A stretch of DNA of 64,000 nt from Pseudomonadota bacterium (GCA_018241525.1 JAFEDR010000001.1:186001-250000); one strand, 5' to 3'. Counted from the first letter of the stretch, positions 44,814 to 54,147 are shown. Notes: a model not told the origin generated them from the sequence alone. Translations and numbers: made by a program.

Positions 44814-45208
44814 GCGCGTCCCCGGCAGGGCAGGGCAGCGTGCGACCGGGCGAGAAGCCGCGCGGCATCGCGCGCCTGTGGCTCGCGTTCGGCAACACCG
44901 GCAAGGGGCTGGTCGGCTGCTGGCGCGAGGAGGAGGCATTCCGCCAGGAGTGCCTGCTGGCGGCGGTATTGCTGCCGACGGCGCTCTGGCTCGGCCACAA
45001 CGGCATCGAGCGCGCCATGCTGATCGGCCCGATGCTCCTGATCCTCGTGGTCGAGCTGCTGAACAGCGCCGTCGAGGCGGCCATCGACCGCATCGGCACC
45101 GAGCGCCATGCGCTGTCCGGACTCGCCAAGGATCTCGGCTCGGCGGCGGTGTTCGTCTCGTTCCTGCTGCTCGCGATCGTCTGGGGCCTCGTGCTCTTCG
45201 ACCGCTGA
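44810..45208 (+). CDS. dgkA: Diacylglycerol kinase (DgkA, inner membrane)
   Basis: The protein has 132 residues with three membrane helices. [20 protein letters not shown] and the catalytic helix [20 protein letters not shown] are diagnostic. DgkA recycles diacylglycerol to phosphatidic acid in the inner membrane. I chose the GTG at 44810, which overlaps the gcvPB stop (GTGA); an in-frame GTG 15 bases earlier is possible. Co-transcription with gcvPB is likely from the overlap but has no obvious functional reason. Confidence 0.92.
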   Translation: MSASPAGQGSVRPGEKPRGIARLWLAFGNTGKGLVGCWREEEAFRQECLLAAVLLPTALWLGHNGIERAMLIGPMLLILVVELLNSAVEAAIDRIGTERHALSGLAKDLGSAAVFVSFLLLAIVWGLVLFDR

Positions 45209-45299
45209 GCGGGGCCCGACCGCGTGCCCGCTCCGACCGCCGGTGGCGCCGGCGGGCGCCGGCCGGTATGGTGTGCGCGCCCAGCCGGAGACCCATTCG

Positions 45300-46232
45300 A
45301 TGAGCGTGCTGATCTGCGGCTCCCTGGCCTATGACACCGTGATGGTGTTCGACGGCCGGTTCAAGGAGCACATCCTGCCCGACCGCATCCACATGCTGTC
45401 GGTGTCGTTCCTGGTGCCGCAGCTGCGGCGCAACTACGGCGGGGTCGCCGGCAACATCGGCTTCAACCTGGCGCTGCTCGGCGTGCGCAATGCGCTGCTG
45501 GCGACGGTCGGCGATGACTTCGACCCGTACGAGGCGTGGCTCAAGCGCCACGGCGTCGTCCTGGACCACGTGCGGCGCATCGCGGGCACCCACACCGCGC
45601 AGTGCTTCATCACCACCGACCTCGACGACAACCAGATCACGGCCTTCCATCCGGGCGCCATGCAGCATTCGGGCGAGCTGGCGGTGCCGAGCGGCGCGGG
45701 CATCGCGCTCGGGCTCGTCGGTCCCGACAGCCGCGACGGCATGGTCCGCCACGCGCGCCAGTTCGCGGAGGCGGCGATCCCGTTCATCTTCGACGTCGGC
45801 CAGGGCCTGCCGATGTTTGGCGGCGCCGACCTCGAGGCATTTCTCGAGCAGGCGAGCTGGGTGATCGTCAACGACTACGAGGCCCAGCTGCTGCAGGAGC
45901 GCACCGGCCTAGGCCCCGAGGCGATCGCGGCGCGCTGCCGGGCGTACGTCGTCACCGGCGGCGCCGAGGGCTCGCGCATCTATGCCGATGGGCGGATCGC
46001 CGAGATCCCGGCGGTGCGTGCCGAGCGCGTCGTCGATCCCACCGGCTGCGGCGATGCCTACCGCGCCGGCTTCATCCTCGGCCTGACCCGTGGCTACGAT
46101 TGGCCGACCACCGGCCGGCTCGCCTCGCTGCTCGGCTCGATCAAGGTCGCGCACCACGGCACGCAGTCCCATCGCTTCACGCTGGAGGAGCTCGGCGACC
46201 GCTTCCACGCGGCCTTCGGGTACCGTTTCTGA
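45300..46232 (+). CDS. PfkB-family carbohydrate/nucleoside kinase
   Basis: The protein has 310 residues. NYGGVAGNIGFNLALLGVRN is the first PfkB signature and VDPTGCGDAYRAGFILGLTR the second, with the catalytic base at Asp252. The substrate-binding N-terminus (CGSLAYDTVMVFDGRFKEHI) resembles the bacterial adenosine-kinase-like group more than ribokinase, but the substrate is not certain. The ATG at 45300 begins the homology; a TATGGT at 45267-45272 may be its -10 element. Confidence 0.88.
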   Translation: MSVLICGSLAYDTVMVFDGRFKEHILPDRIHMLSVSFLVPQLRRNYGGVAGNIGFNLALLGVRNALLATVGDDFDPYEAWLKRHGVVLDHVRRIAGTHTAQCFITTDLDDNQITAFHPGAMQHSGELAVPSGAGIALGLVGPDSRDGMVRHARQFAEAAIPFIFDVGQGLPMFGGADLEAFLEQASWVIVNDYEAQLLQERTGLGPEAIAARCRAYVVTGGAEGSRIYADGRIAEIPAVRAERVVDPTGCGDAYRAGFILGLTRGYDWPTTGRLASLLGSIKVAHHGTQSHRFTLEELGDRFHAAFGYRF

Positions 46233-49075
46233 GCGCCCGGGAGCAGTCGCTCGCGCGGGCGTGCGCGCTCGCCGTGCTGGTCGCGGTGGCGGTGCTCGGC
46301 GCCGGCGGCGCCCGTGCGGACGAGGCGGCGGTCGCCGCCGCCGAGGTTCGCCCGGAATGGGCGCGCACCCTCGAGCGCATCGCCGCCGGCGTCGTGGCGA
46401 TCCAGATCGACGAGACGCGCGCCTTCGACACGGAATGGAACACGTCCGCGCAGGCGACCGGCTTCATCGTCGACGCGAAGCGCGGCCTGATCCTGACCAA
46501 CCGCCACGTCGTGACCCCGGGGCCGGTGACCGCGCAGGCGGTCTTCATGAACCGCGAGGAGGTGCAGCTCTATCCGGTCTACCGCGACCCGGTCCACGAC
46601 TTCGGCATCTATCGCTACGACCCCGCGAAGCTGCGCTTCATTCAGCCGCAGGAGATCCCGCTCGCGCCGGACGGCGCCAAGATCGGCACCGAGATCCGCG
46701 TGGTCGGCAACGATGCCGGCGAGCAGCTGTCGATCCTCGCCGGCACCCTCGCACGGCTCGACCGCGATGCGCCGGCCTACGGCGTCGGCAAGTACAACGA
46801 CTTCAACACCTTCTACTACCAGGCTGCGTCCAGCACCTCCGGCGGCTCGTCGGGCTCGCCGGTGCTCGACGTGCGCGGCCGCGCGGTGGCACTGAACGCC
46901 GGCGGCTCGAGCCAGGCCGCCTCGAGCTTCTACCTGCCGCTCGACCGCGTGGTGCGTGCGCTGCGCCTGATCCAGGAGGGCAAGCCGGTACCGCGCGGCA
47001 CGCTCGAGGTCGTGTTCGGCTACACGCCCTATGACGAGCTGCGCCGCCTCGGGTTGCGCGGCGAGACCGAGGCCGACGTGCGGCGCGCGTTCCCGAAGCA
47101 GGTCGGCATGCTGGTGGTGCGCGAGGTTCAGCCCGGCTCGGCCAGCGACGGCGTGCTCGAGCCGGGCGACGTGCTGGTCCGCATCGATGGCCGCTACGTC
47201 ACCGAATTCCTCTCCCTCGAGGGCGTGCTCGACGAGTCGGTCGGGCGGCGGATCCGGCTCGAGGTCGAGCGCGGCGGCCAGCTGCTGACGCGGGAGGTGC
47301 CGGTCGAGGACCTGCACCGCATCACGCCGGACGAGTACGTCGAGTTCGGCGATGCGGTCGTGAACCCGCTCTCGTACCAGATGGCGCGGCACCTGAACGT
47401 GCCCGTGCGCGGTGTCTACGTTGCGAACCCCGGCTACGTGTTCGGCGCGGCGGGCGTGCCGCGCGGGGCCGTGCTGATGTCTCTGAACGGGCGGCCGCTG
47501 CCGGACCTCGATGCCTTCGAGCACGAGCTCGCCGCGCTCGCGCAGGGCGACCGGGCGGCAGTGCGCTTCTTCACGCTCGAGGACTCCCGCTCGCCGCAGG
47601 TGCGCGTCGCCCGCATCGACCGCCAGTGGTTCCCGGCGCGTCGCTGCAAGCGCGACGACGCGCTCGGCTACTGGCCGTGCCGTGCGCTGGCCGCGGGCCC
47701 GGCCGCGGTGGCCCCGCAGCCCGCCAGCACCAGCTTCGGCCAGTCGGGAGATGCGCGCGCCGACCGGCTCGCGCCGTCGCTGGTCGCGATCAACTTCGAC
47801 ATGCCCTACTCGGTGTCCGGCGTGACCGAGCGCAGCTACCGCGGCACGGGCGTGGTCGTCGACGCCGCCCGCGGGCTCGTCGTCACCGACCGCAATACGG
47901 TGCCGGTCGCGCTCGGCGACGTGCGCCTGACCTTCGCCGGCACGATCGAGGTGCCGGGCCGCGTCGAGTACATCCACCCGCTGCACAACCTCGCGGTCGT
48001 CTCCTACGACCCGCGGCTGATCGGCAGCACGCCGGTGCGCGCCGCGCGTTTCTCGACGCGCGAGCTCGTGCCGGGCGAGGACGTCTGGGTGGTGGGGCTG
48101 CGCGCCGACCAGCGCCTGGCCTCGCTCGAGAGCCGCGTGGCGGCGGTCGAGCCGGCGCAGTTCCCGCTGTCGAGGACGCTGGCGTTCCGCGACTCGAATC
48201 TCGAGGTCGCGACGCTGGTCAACGGCCCGACCGACTTCGACGGCGTGATCGTCGATCGTGGCGGCGAGGTGCGGGCGCTGTGGTCGAGCTTCGCCTTCGA
48301 CAGCGGCCGGGAGCTGTCGCAGCAGAACCTCGGGGTCCCGGCCGAGGTCGTCACCGCGATGATCGACGTCGTGCGCCGCGGCGGCACGCTGCGCTCGCTC
48401 GAGGCCGAGCTGCAGACGGTGCCGCTGTCGGTGGCCCGCAAGCTCGGCCTGACCGACGACTGGGTGCGCCGGATCGAGGCGCACAGTGCGGCGCGACGCC
48501 AGGTACTCGGCATCGGCCGCCTGGTCGCGGGTTCGCCGGCGGCCGAGGTGCTGCAGACGGGCGATCTGGTGCTCGCCGTCGACGGCCAGGTGGTGAATCG
48601 CTTCCGCGAGGTCGACGCCGCGGTCCAGCGGCCGACGGCGCGGCTGACGGTGTGGCGCAACGGCGCGGAGCTGCCGGTCGACCTCGCGACCGCGGCCGTG
48701 CAGGGCACCGACATCGACCGGGTGCTGGTGTGGGCTGGCGCGGTGCTGCAGGCGCCGCACCGGGCCCTGGCCGCGCAGCGTGGCGTCGCGCCGAACGGCG
48801 TGTTCGTCGCCTTCTTCCTGTACGGCTCGCCGGCGACGCGCTACGGCCTGTGGGCCGGGCGGCGCATCGTCGAGGTCGATGGCAAGCCGACCCCGGATCT
48901 GGATGCGTTCCTCGCCGCCGTGACGGGCAAGGAGGATCGCGCCTCGCTGCGGCTCAAGACGGTGACCTGGAACAACACCACCGAGGTCATCACCCTGAAG
49001 CTCGACCGCAAGTACTGGCCGACCTACGAACTGCGCCGCGACGCGCTCGACTGGCAGCGGCGCGCGCTCGACTGA
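46229..49075 (+). CDS. Double HtrA-like serine protease with PDZ domains (Nma111-like)
   Basis: The protein has about 948 residues: a signal-like segment (CALAVLVAVAVLGAGGARA), a trypsin-like domain (about 45-250), two PDZ-like regions, then a second trypsin-like domain (about 510-690) and more PDZ-like sequence. In the first unit the triad is present: His93 in LTNRHVV, Asp124 in PVHDFGIY and Ser210 in GGSSGSPVL. In the second unit all three are lost (VTDRNTVP, HPLHNLAVV, TDFDGVIVD). This duplicated layout resembles fungal Nma111/Ynm3. There is no ATG, GTG or TTG start near the signal; CTG 46229 overlaps the kinase stop by four bases and is my best guess. The N-terminus is therefore uncertain. 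Confidence 0.82.
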   Translation: MSAREQSLARACALAVLVAVAVLGAGGARADEAAVAAAEVRPEWARTLERIAAGVVAIQIDETRAFDTEWNTSAQATGFIVDAKRGLILTNRHVVTPGPVTAQAVFMNREEVQLYPVYRDPVHDFGIYRYDPAKLRFIQPQEIPLAPDGAKIGTEIRVVGNDAGEQLSILAGTLARLDRDAPAYGVGKYNDFNTFYYQAASSTSGGSSGSPVLDVRGRAVALNAGGSSQAASSFYLPLDRVVRALRLIQEGKPVPRGTLEVVFGYTPYDELRRLGLRGETEADVRRAFPKQVGMLVVREVQPGSASDGVLEPGDVLVRIDGRYVTEFLSLEGVLDESVGRRIRLEVERGGQLLTREVPVEDLHRITPDEYVEFGDAVVNPLSYQMARHLNVPVRGVYVANPGYVFGAAGVPRGAVLMSLNGRPLPDLDAFEHELAALAQGDRAAVRFFTLEDSRSPQVRVARIDRQWFPARRCKRDDALGYWPCRALAAGPAAVAPQPASTSFGQSGDARADRLAPSLVAINFDMPYSVSGVTERSYRGTGVVVDAARGLVVTDRNTVPVALGDVRLTFAGTIEVPGRVEYIHPLHNLAVVSYDPRLIGSTPVRAARFSTRELVPGEDVWVVGLRADQRLASLESRVAAVEPAQFPLSRTLAFRDSNLEVATLVNGPTDFDGVIVDRGGEVRALWSSFAFDSGRELSQQNLGVPAEVVTAMIDVVRRGGTLRSLEAELQTVPLSVARKLGLTDDWVRRIEAHSAARRQVLGIGRLVAGSPAAEVLQTGDLVLAVDGQVVNRFREVDAAVQRPTARLTVWRNGAELPVDLATAAVQGTDIDRVLVWAGAVLQAPHRALAAQRGVAPNGVFVAFFLYGSPATRYGLWAGRRIVEVDGKPTPDLDAFLAAVTGKEDRASLRLKTVTWNNTTEVITLKLDRKYWPTYELRRDALDWQRRALD

Positions 49076-49090
49076 TCCCCGCGCGCCGGT

Positions 49091-49136
49091 CGCGGCCGGG
49101 CCGGGCCGCGGAAGCCGCCGGGCCCGCCCGGCCGCG
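49091..49136. terminator. GC-rich inverted repeat after the protease gene
   Basis: CGCGGCCGGGC (49091-49101) and its exact complement (49126-49136) enclose 24 bp that can pair further. It starts 15 bp after the protease stop. There is no T-run, so factor-independent termination is uncertain. Confidence 0.45.
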
Positions 49137-49198
49137 CCGTGACGGGGTCGGTTGCCGTGGCCGCCGTCATTAATTAACGTGCCCGGCAACCTCGCCCG

Positions 49199-50224
49199 GT
49201 GGTACCCGTGAGCCCGGATCCCTCCACGCAGATCGAGCTGTTCGCCGCCGCCGGCACCGACGCCGACCTGATCGGCACGGTGGCGTTGCCGGCCGACCTC
49301 GCGGGCCTGCCCGACGCGCTGCCGCCGGGACTGCGCTTCGGCACCTCGAGCTGGACCTTCCCCGGCTGGGCCGGGCTCGTCTACGCGCAGCGCGTCGGCG
49401 AGCAGCTGCTCGCCCGGCAGGGTCTCGGCGCCTATGCACGCCATCCGATGCTGCGGGCGGTCTGCGTCGACCGGACGTTCTACGCGCCGCTCGCCACCGA
49501 GGAATTTCGCCAGTATGCGCGCATGGTGCCGCCGGACTTCCGCTTCGTGGTCAAGGCGCACGCGGCGCTGACCACGCCGATCGACCGCCAGGCCCGCAAC
49601 ATCGCGGTCATGCCGGACGTCGATCGCTTCCTCGACCTGCCGTACGCGATCGAGCGCATCGTGACGCCGGCGGTGGAGGGGCTCGGCGAGCGCCTCGGGG
49701 CGCTGCTGTTCCAGTTCCCGCCGCTCGGCCTGCCGTACGCGCGCGAGCCGCAGCTGTTCACGAGCGCGCTCGGCGCGTTCCTCGAGGGCCTGCCGCGCGG
49801 CCCGCAGTACGCGGTCGAGCTGCGCAACCGCGAGATGCTCGGCCCGGCCTACAGCGACGCACTGGCGCGCAGTGGCGCCACGCACTGCTTCAACGTCCAC
49901 CCGCGGATGCCGGGCGTGCTCGAGCAGGCCACCGCGGTCGGCGAGGCCGGCTGGCTCTCCGGGACCGTGGTCGTGCGCTGGAACCTGCATCCGCAGCAGG
50001 ACTACGAGGCGGCGCGCGAGCGCTACTTTCCGTTCGATCGCCTGGTCGATCCCGACCCGGGCAACCGCGCGGCGATCGCAACGCTCCTCGGCACGGTGCT
50101 CGCGCGCGGCAACGAGGCGATCGTGATCGCCAACAACAAGGCCGAAGGCTGCGCGCCGCTGTCGCTGTTCGGGCTCGCGCGCGAGCTCGACCGGCGCAGC
50201 CGCGAGCCGCAACCCCGACCGTGA
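49199..50224 (+). CDS. DUF72 family protein (YecE-like)
   Basis: The protein has 341 residues. RFGTSSWTFPGWAGLVYAQ, VCVDRTFYAPLATEEFRQYA, FRFVVKAHAALTTP, GALLFQFPPLG and YAVELRNREML follow the DUF72 TIM-barrel pattern. The function of the family is unknown. GTG 49199 and GTG 49208 are both possible starts. ATTAATTAA at 49169-49177 is an AT-rich island that could belong to its promoter. The next gene overlaps by four bases. Confidence 0.85.
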   Translation: MVPVSPDPSTQIELFAAAGTDADLIGTVALPADLAGLPDALPPGLRFGTSSWTFPGWAGLVYAQRVGEQLLARQGLGAYARHPMLRAVCVDRTFYAPLATEEFRQYARMVPPDFRFVVKAHAALTTPIDRQARNIAVMPDVDRFLDLPYAIERIVTPAVEGLGERLGALLFQFPPLGLPYAREPQLFTSALGAFLEGLPRGPQYAVELRNREMLGPAYSDALARSGATHCFNVHPRMPGVLEQATAVGEAGWLSGTVVVRWNLHPQQDYEAARERYFPFDRLVDPDPGNRAAIATLLGTVLARGNEAIVIANNKAEGCAPLSLFGLARELDRRSREPQPRP

Positions 50225-51177
50225 CCTCCGCCAGCGACATCGCCCGCGCCGTCGCGCTGCTGCGCGCCGGCGAGCTGGTGGCTTTCCCGACCGAAACCGT
50301 CTACGGCCTCGGTGCCGATGCCGCGAGCGCGGCGGCGGTCGCCAAGATCTACGCGCTCAAGGGCCGGCCCGCGGCGCATCCGCTGATCGTCCACCTCGCG
50401 GAGGCGGCGCAGCTGCCTCGCTGGGCGGCACCCGTGCCACCGGCGGCGCAGGCGCTGGCGGCGCGGTTCTGGCCCGGCCCGCTGACTCTCGTGCTGCCGC
50501 GTGCCCGCGGCGTCCCGGACGTCGTTACCGGCGGCCAGGACAGCGTCGGCGTCCGTGTGCCGTCGCACCCGGTCGCGCGGGCGCTGCTGACGGCCTTCGG
50601 CGGCGCGCTCGCCGCGCCCTCCGCGAACCGCTACGGTCGGGTGAGCGCAACGCGGGCGGCGGACGTCCGCGAGGAATTCGGCCGCGACGCGCCGTTCGTG
50701 CTCGACGGCGGCGACTGCCCGGTGGGGCTCGAGTCGACGATCGTGAGCCTGCTCGGGGAGCCGCTGCTGCTGCGGCCGGGCGCGATCCCGGCCGCGGCGC
50801 TCGAGGCGGTGCTCGGGCCGCTGCGGCGGCCGGCTGCGGGCGAGGGTCCGCGCGCGCCGGGCACGACGCGCGCCCACTACGCGCCGCGCACGCCGCTCGC
50901 GGTGGTCGCCGCCGAGGCGCTCGCCGCGGCGGGTCCGGACGCGGCCGTGCTCGCCCGCCGGCCGCGACCGCCGGCATTCGCCGGCCGGCGCTGGATCGAG
51001 GCGCCGACGGAGGCGGAGCGCTACGCGCACGACCTGTACGCCACGCTGCGCGACCTCGACCGTGCCGGGGCGCAGCGCATCCTGGTCGAGGCCGTGCCGG
51101 CGGGCGCCGAGTGGGAGGCGGTCCGCGACCGGCTCGGCCGCGCGGCGGCCGCTTGCGGCGCCGAGGAATCGGCCTAG
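50221..51177 (+). CDS. Threonylcarbamoyl-AMP synthase (Sua5/TsaC family)
   Basis: The protein has 318 residues, the longer Sua5 form. The YrdC core (about 1-205) has ELVAFPTETVYGLGADA, KIYALKGRPAAHPLIVHL, RFWPGPLTLVLPR and AAPSANRYGRVSAT. The C-terminal Sua5 domain begins after PGTTRAHYAPRTPL. The enzyme makes threonylcarbamoyl-AMP for the t6A modification of tRNA. The GTG start overlaps the DUF72 stop (GTGA). Confidence 0.93.
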   Translation: MTSASDIARAVALLRAGELVAFPTETVYGLGADAASAAAVAKIYALKGRPAAHPLIVHLAEAAQLPRWAAPVPPAAQALAARFWPGPLTLVLPRARGVPDVVTGGQDSVGVRVPSHPVARALLTAFGGALAAPSANRYGRVSATRAADVREEFGRDAPFVLDGGDCPVGLESTIVSLLGEPLLLRPGAIPAAALEAVLGPLRRPAAGEGPRAPGTTRAHYAPRTPLAVVAAEALAAAGPDAAVLARRPRPPAFAGRRWIEAPTEAERYAHDLYATLRDLDRAGAQRILVEAVPAGAEWEAVRDRLGRAAAACGAEESA

Positions 51178-51180
51178 AAT
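51153..51180 (+). promoter_or_regulatory. Candidate promoter of the decarboxylase gene
   Basis: TTGCGG (51153-51158), a 16-bp spacer and TAGAAT (51175-51180), a near-consensus -10, lie within the end of the Sua5-type gene. A transcript would begin near 51187, 19 nt before the GTG at 51206. Confidence 0.5.
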
Positions 51181-51205
51181 CCGCGCCTCTCGCCGGAGCC
51201 CGCCC

Positions 51206-52417
51206 GTGCCCAAGTCCGCCACCGTCCTGCATCGCGAGCCGCCGTCGGCCGCGCGCCTGGTCGCGCCGTACGACCGCGCCGCCATCGAGGCGCTGGTCGC
51301 GCGCTACGGCTCGCCGCTGCTGCTCGTCGACTGCGACGTGATCCGCGATCGCTACCGGCGGCTGCAGGCCGCGCTGCCCGGCGTCGAGCTGCACTATGCG
51401 CTGAAGCCGCTGCCCGACGCCGCGGTGGTGGCGGCGCTGAAGGGCATCGGCGGCCGCTTCGACCTCGCGAGCGGCGGCGAGGTCGAGCTCGTGCGCGCGG
51501 CCGGCGTGCCGCCGGAGCACTGCATCCACACGCACCCGATCAAGCGCGACGTCGACATCCGCGAGGCGCTGCGCTACGGCGTGCGCACGTTCGTGGCCGA
51601 CAACGTCGACGAGCTCGGCAAGTTCGTGCGTCATCGGCGGCGGGCCGGCGTGATGCTGCGGGTCGCCTTCAGCGCCGAGGACGCGGTGGTCGACCTGTCG
51701 CGCAAGTTCGGCTGCGAGCCGGAGGCCGTCCCCGAGCTGCTCTCGGTCGCGCGCCGCCTCGGCGTCGAGATCACGGGCCTCTCGTTCCACGTCGGCTCGC
51801 AGACGCCGACGCCGGCCATGCACGTGCGCGCGATCGAGGCCTGCGGACGGATGATCGCCGCCGCCCGCGCCGCGGGCCACGGCGCGCTCTCGATCCTCGA
51901 CATCGGCGGCGGCTTCCCGGCCGACTACCGCGAGCCGGCGATGCCGATCGAGGCGTTCTGCGCGCCGATCCGCGCGGCGCTCGCGGCGCTGCCACCAGGG
52001 CTGCGCGTGCTCGCGGAACCCGGCCGCTACATCGCCGCACCCGCCGGCACGGCGGTGGCCACCGTGATGGGCCGCGCGCTGCGCGACGGCCGCTGGTGGT
52101 TCTACCTCGACGATGGCCTGTACGGCTCCTACAGCGGCCAGCTGTTCGACCACATGCGCTACCCGGTCGCGGCGCTGCGCACCGACGGGCCGCGGGTGCC
52201 AGCGGTGCTGACCGGGCCCACCTGCGACAGCATCGACGTCATCGACGACAACCTCGAGCTGCCGCTGCTCGAGGCGGGCGACCTGGTCGTCGGCCGTGAG
52301 ATGGGCGCGTATACCGCCGCCTGCGCCACCGATTTCAATTTCTTCCGCCGCGCCCGGGTGGTGGCGGTGAACGTCGAGGCCGACGACGCGAACGGCGTCA
52401 CAGTCGGCGCCCGCTGA
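51206..52417 (+). CDS. PLP-dependent ornithine/diaminopimelate-type decarboxylase (alanine-racemase fold)
   Basis: The protein has 403 residues. PLP lysine Lys67 in VELHYALKPLPD, phosphate-binding ILDIGGGFPADY, LAEPGRYIAAPAG and the active-site loop GPTCDSIDVIDDN. GLSFHVGSQT is the conserved His block. The CDSID form and the overall length favour ornithine/lysine decarboxylase over diaminopimelate decarboxylase. It would make putrescine or cadaverine. The GTG start has GGAG 8 nt upstream and its own promoter candidate. Confidence 0.87.
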   Translation: MPKSATVLHREPPSAARLVAPYDRAAIEALVARYGSPLLLVDCDVIRDRYRRLQAALPGVELHYALKPLPDAAVVAALKGIGGRFDLASGGEVELVRAAGVPPEHCIHTHPIKRDVDIREALRYGVRTFVADNVDELGKFVRHRRRAGVMLRVAFSAEDAVVDLSRKFGCEPEAVPELLSVARRLGVEITGLSFHVGSQTPTPAMHVRAIEACGRMIAAARAAGHGALSILDIGGGFPADYREPAMPIEAFCAPIRAALAALPPGLRVLAEPGRYIAAPAGTAVATVMGRALRDGRWWFYLDDGLYGSYSGQLFDHMRYPVAALRTDGPRVPAVLTGPTCDSIDVIDDNLELPLLEAGDLVVGREMGAYTAACATDFNFFRRARVVAVNVEADDANGVTVGAR

Positions 52418-52465
52418 CGGCGCGGCCGGCTTGAGTTCCCGCGGCAGCTCGGCAAGACTCGTCCC

Positions 52466-53044
52466 ATGAAACATCCGCCCGAAGCACCGACCCCGGCCTG
52501 GAGCCGCCGCGCCGCGCTGCGGGCGCTGGCGCTCGGCGGTGCGGCGGTGGCGGCCGGCCTCGGCGCCGCGCCCGCGGCGCGCGCCGCTGCGCAGGCGCCG
52601 CGCCGGCTGGTGCTTCACAACACCCATACCCTCGAATCACTGACCGTCGAGCTCGCGGCCGGCGACGGCTATCGCCCCGACGCGCTCGACGCCGTCAACC
52701 GGGTGCTGCGCGATCACCGCAACGGCGCCGTGCACCCGATCGACCCGGCACTGCTCGGCCTCCTGCATGCGATTGCAGGCCGCTGCGAGCACGACGCCGA
52801 GTTCGAGGTGATCTCCGGCTACCGCTCGCCGGAGAGCAACGCCGCGATGCACGCCCGTTCCGCGGGCGTCGCGGCCCACAGCCTGCACGTCGAGGGCCGG
52901 GCCATCGACGTGCGCCTGGTCGGCTGCCCGCTCGAGCGGCTGCGCGATGCCGGCCTCGGTCTCGCGGTCGGCGGGGTCGGCTACTACCGCGGCCCGCAGT
53001 TCGTGCACCTCGACACGGGTCGGATCCGCAGCTGGGTCGGGTGA
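52466..53044 (+). CDS. DUF882/YcbK-like M15-fold protein with Tat signal
   Basis: The protein has 192 residues. SRRAALRALALGG is a twin-arginine signal. The mature domain has SGYRSPESNAAMHARS, AAHSLHVEGRAIDVRL and GPQFVHLDTGRIRSW, giving the His/Asp/His zinc set of D-Ala-D-Ala carboxypeptidase-like M15 folds. YcbK-type proteins act on or bind periplasmic peptidoglycan. TTGAGT (52431-52436) and AAGACT (52454-52459) could form a promoter so close to the ATG that the mRNA would be almost leaderless. Confidence 0.88.
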   Translation: MKHPPEAPTPAWSRRAALRALALGGAAVAAGLGAAPAARAAAQAPRRLVLHNTHTLESLTVELAAGDGYRPDALDAVNRVLRDHRNGAVHPIDPALLGLLHAIAGRCEHDAEFEVISGYRSPESNAAMHARSAGVAAHSLHVEGRAIDVRLVGCPLERLRDAGLGLAVGGVGYYRGPQFVHLDTGRIRSWVG

Positions 53045-53451
53045 GCGTGGGCCGGCTCGCGGCGGCCGCCAGCGGGATTGCGCTCGCACTCACGCTCGGC
53101 GGGTGCGGTGGCCGCGCGCCGGACAGCCCGGGCGCCCGTCTCTATGCGATGAACTGCCTCGCCTGCCACCAGCGCGACGGCGCCGGCGTGCCCGGCGTGC
53201 AGCCGCCACTGGCGGGCACGCCGGTCCCCACCGGCGATCCGGGCGAGCTGCTGCGCTGGGTCATGTACGGCGAGCGCCCGGCGAGCCTGCCTCGCGGGCC
53301 GTACTCGGGCGTAATGCCGCAGTTCGCCTACCTCTCCGACGCCGACCTCGCGACGCTGCTGAGCTACGTGCGCACGAGCTTCGGCAACCAGGCGCCGCCC
53401 GTGACCGCGGCCATGGTGGCCGCGGCGCGCGTCGCCCACCGGGGACGGTGA
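53041..53451 (+). CDS. Class I cytochrome c, lipoprotein-anchored
   Basis: The protein has 136 residues. A signal peptide ends in a lipobox (LALTLGGCGG). Haem binding is at CLACHQRDGAG, and GVMPQFAYLSDADLATLLSY gives the methionine ligand. It is a small periplasmic electron carrier, probably membrane-tethered. The GTG start overlaps the stop of the M15-fold gene (GTGA). The electron partner is not visible in the window. Confidence 0.9.
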   Translation: MSVGRLAAAASGIALALTLGGCGGRAPDSPGARLYAMNCLACHQRDGAGVPGVQPPLAGTPVPTGDPGELLRWVMYGERPASLPRGPYSGVMPQFAYLSDADLATLLSYVRTSFGNQAPPVTAAMVAAARVAHRGR

Positions 53452-53454
53452 TCC

Positions 53455-54147
53455 GTGCACGTCGAGGTGCTCGACTTCGTCGACGGCGCGCGCGCGGCGC
53501 GCGGGCTGACGGTCGTGATCGACGTGTTCCGGGCGTTCTCGACCGCCTGCTACGCCGCAGAGGGCGGTGCGCGGCTCATCCCGGTCGCCGATCTCGAGGT
53601 CGCACGCGCGCTTGGCGCGCGGCATCCCGACTGGCTGCTGGCCGGCGAGCGTGGCGGCCGCGACCTGCCGGGGTTTCACTTCGGCAACTCGCCGGCCCGG
53701 ATCCGGGCCGCGGCGCTCGCCGGGCGCACGCTCGTGCACACCACCCACGCCGGTACCCAGGGCCTCACGCAGGCCGACGGCGCCGACGAGGTGCTGACCG
53801 GCAGCCTCGTCAACGCCGCGGCCATCGTCCGGTACATCCGCGCCCGGGCCCCGTCGCAGGTGTCGATCGTGCGCATGGGCCACCAGGCCCGCGAGCGCGC
53901 CGACGAGGACGACCTGTGCGCGGAGATCCTGGTCGCGCGGCTGGCCGGGCGCGCGTACGACACCGGCGGCATCGTCGCGCGCCTGCGCGCGACGCCCGCC
54001 GCTGAGAAGTTCTTCGACCCGGCCGCCAGCTGGGCGCCCGAGGAGGACTTCGCGCTGTGCGCGAGCCTCGACCGCTTCGACTTCGTGCTGCGGCTCGGGC
54101 CGCCCGATGGCGAGGGGCTGCGGTCGCTCGAGCGGATCGCGGTATGA
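53455..54147 (+). CDS. 2-phosphosulfolactate phosphatase family protein (ComB-like)
   Basis: The protein has 230 residues. TVVIDVFRAFSTACYAAEGG, LLAGERGGRDLPGFHFGNSP, LVHTTHAGTQGLTQA and EDDLCAEILVARLAGRAY match ComB. ComB acts in coenzyme M and sulfolactate synthesis, but the family also occurs in many bacteria with no CoM pathway, and no other CoM gene is present here. The physiological substrate is therefore unknown. The GTG start is 3 bp after the cytochrome gene. Confidence 0.87.
   Translation: MHVEVLDFVDGARAARGLTVVIDVFRAFSTACYAAEGGARLIPVADLEVARALGARHPDWLLAGERGGRDLPGFHFGNSPARIRAAALAGRTLVHTTHAGTQGLTQADGADEVLTGSLVNAAAIVRYIRARAPSQVSIVRMGHQARERADEDDLCAEILVARLAGRAYDTGGIVARLRATPAAEKFFDPAASWAPEEDFALCASLDRFDFVLRLGPPDGEGLRSLERIAV

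Noticed and set aside
46094..50212. A 1372-codon minus-strand open frame
   Set aside because: It is antisense to the protease and DUF72 genes and has no recognisable domain; it is a composition artefact.
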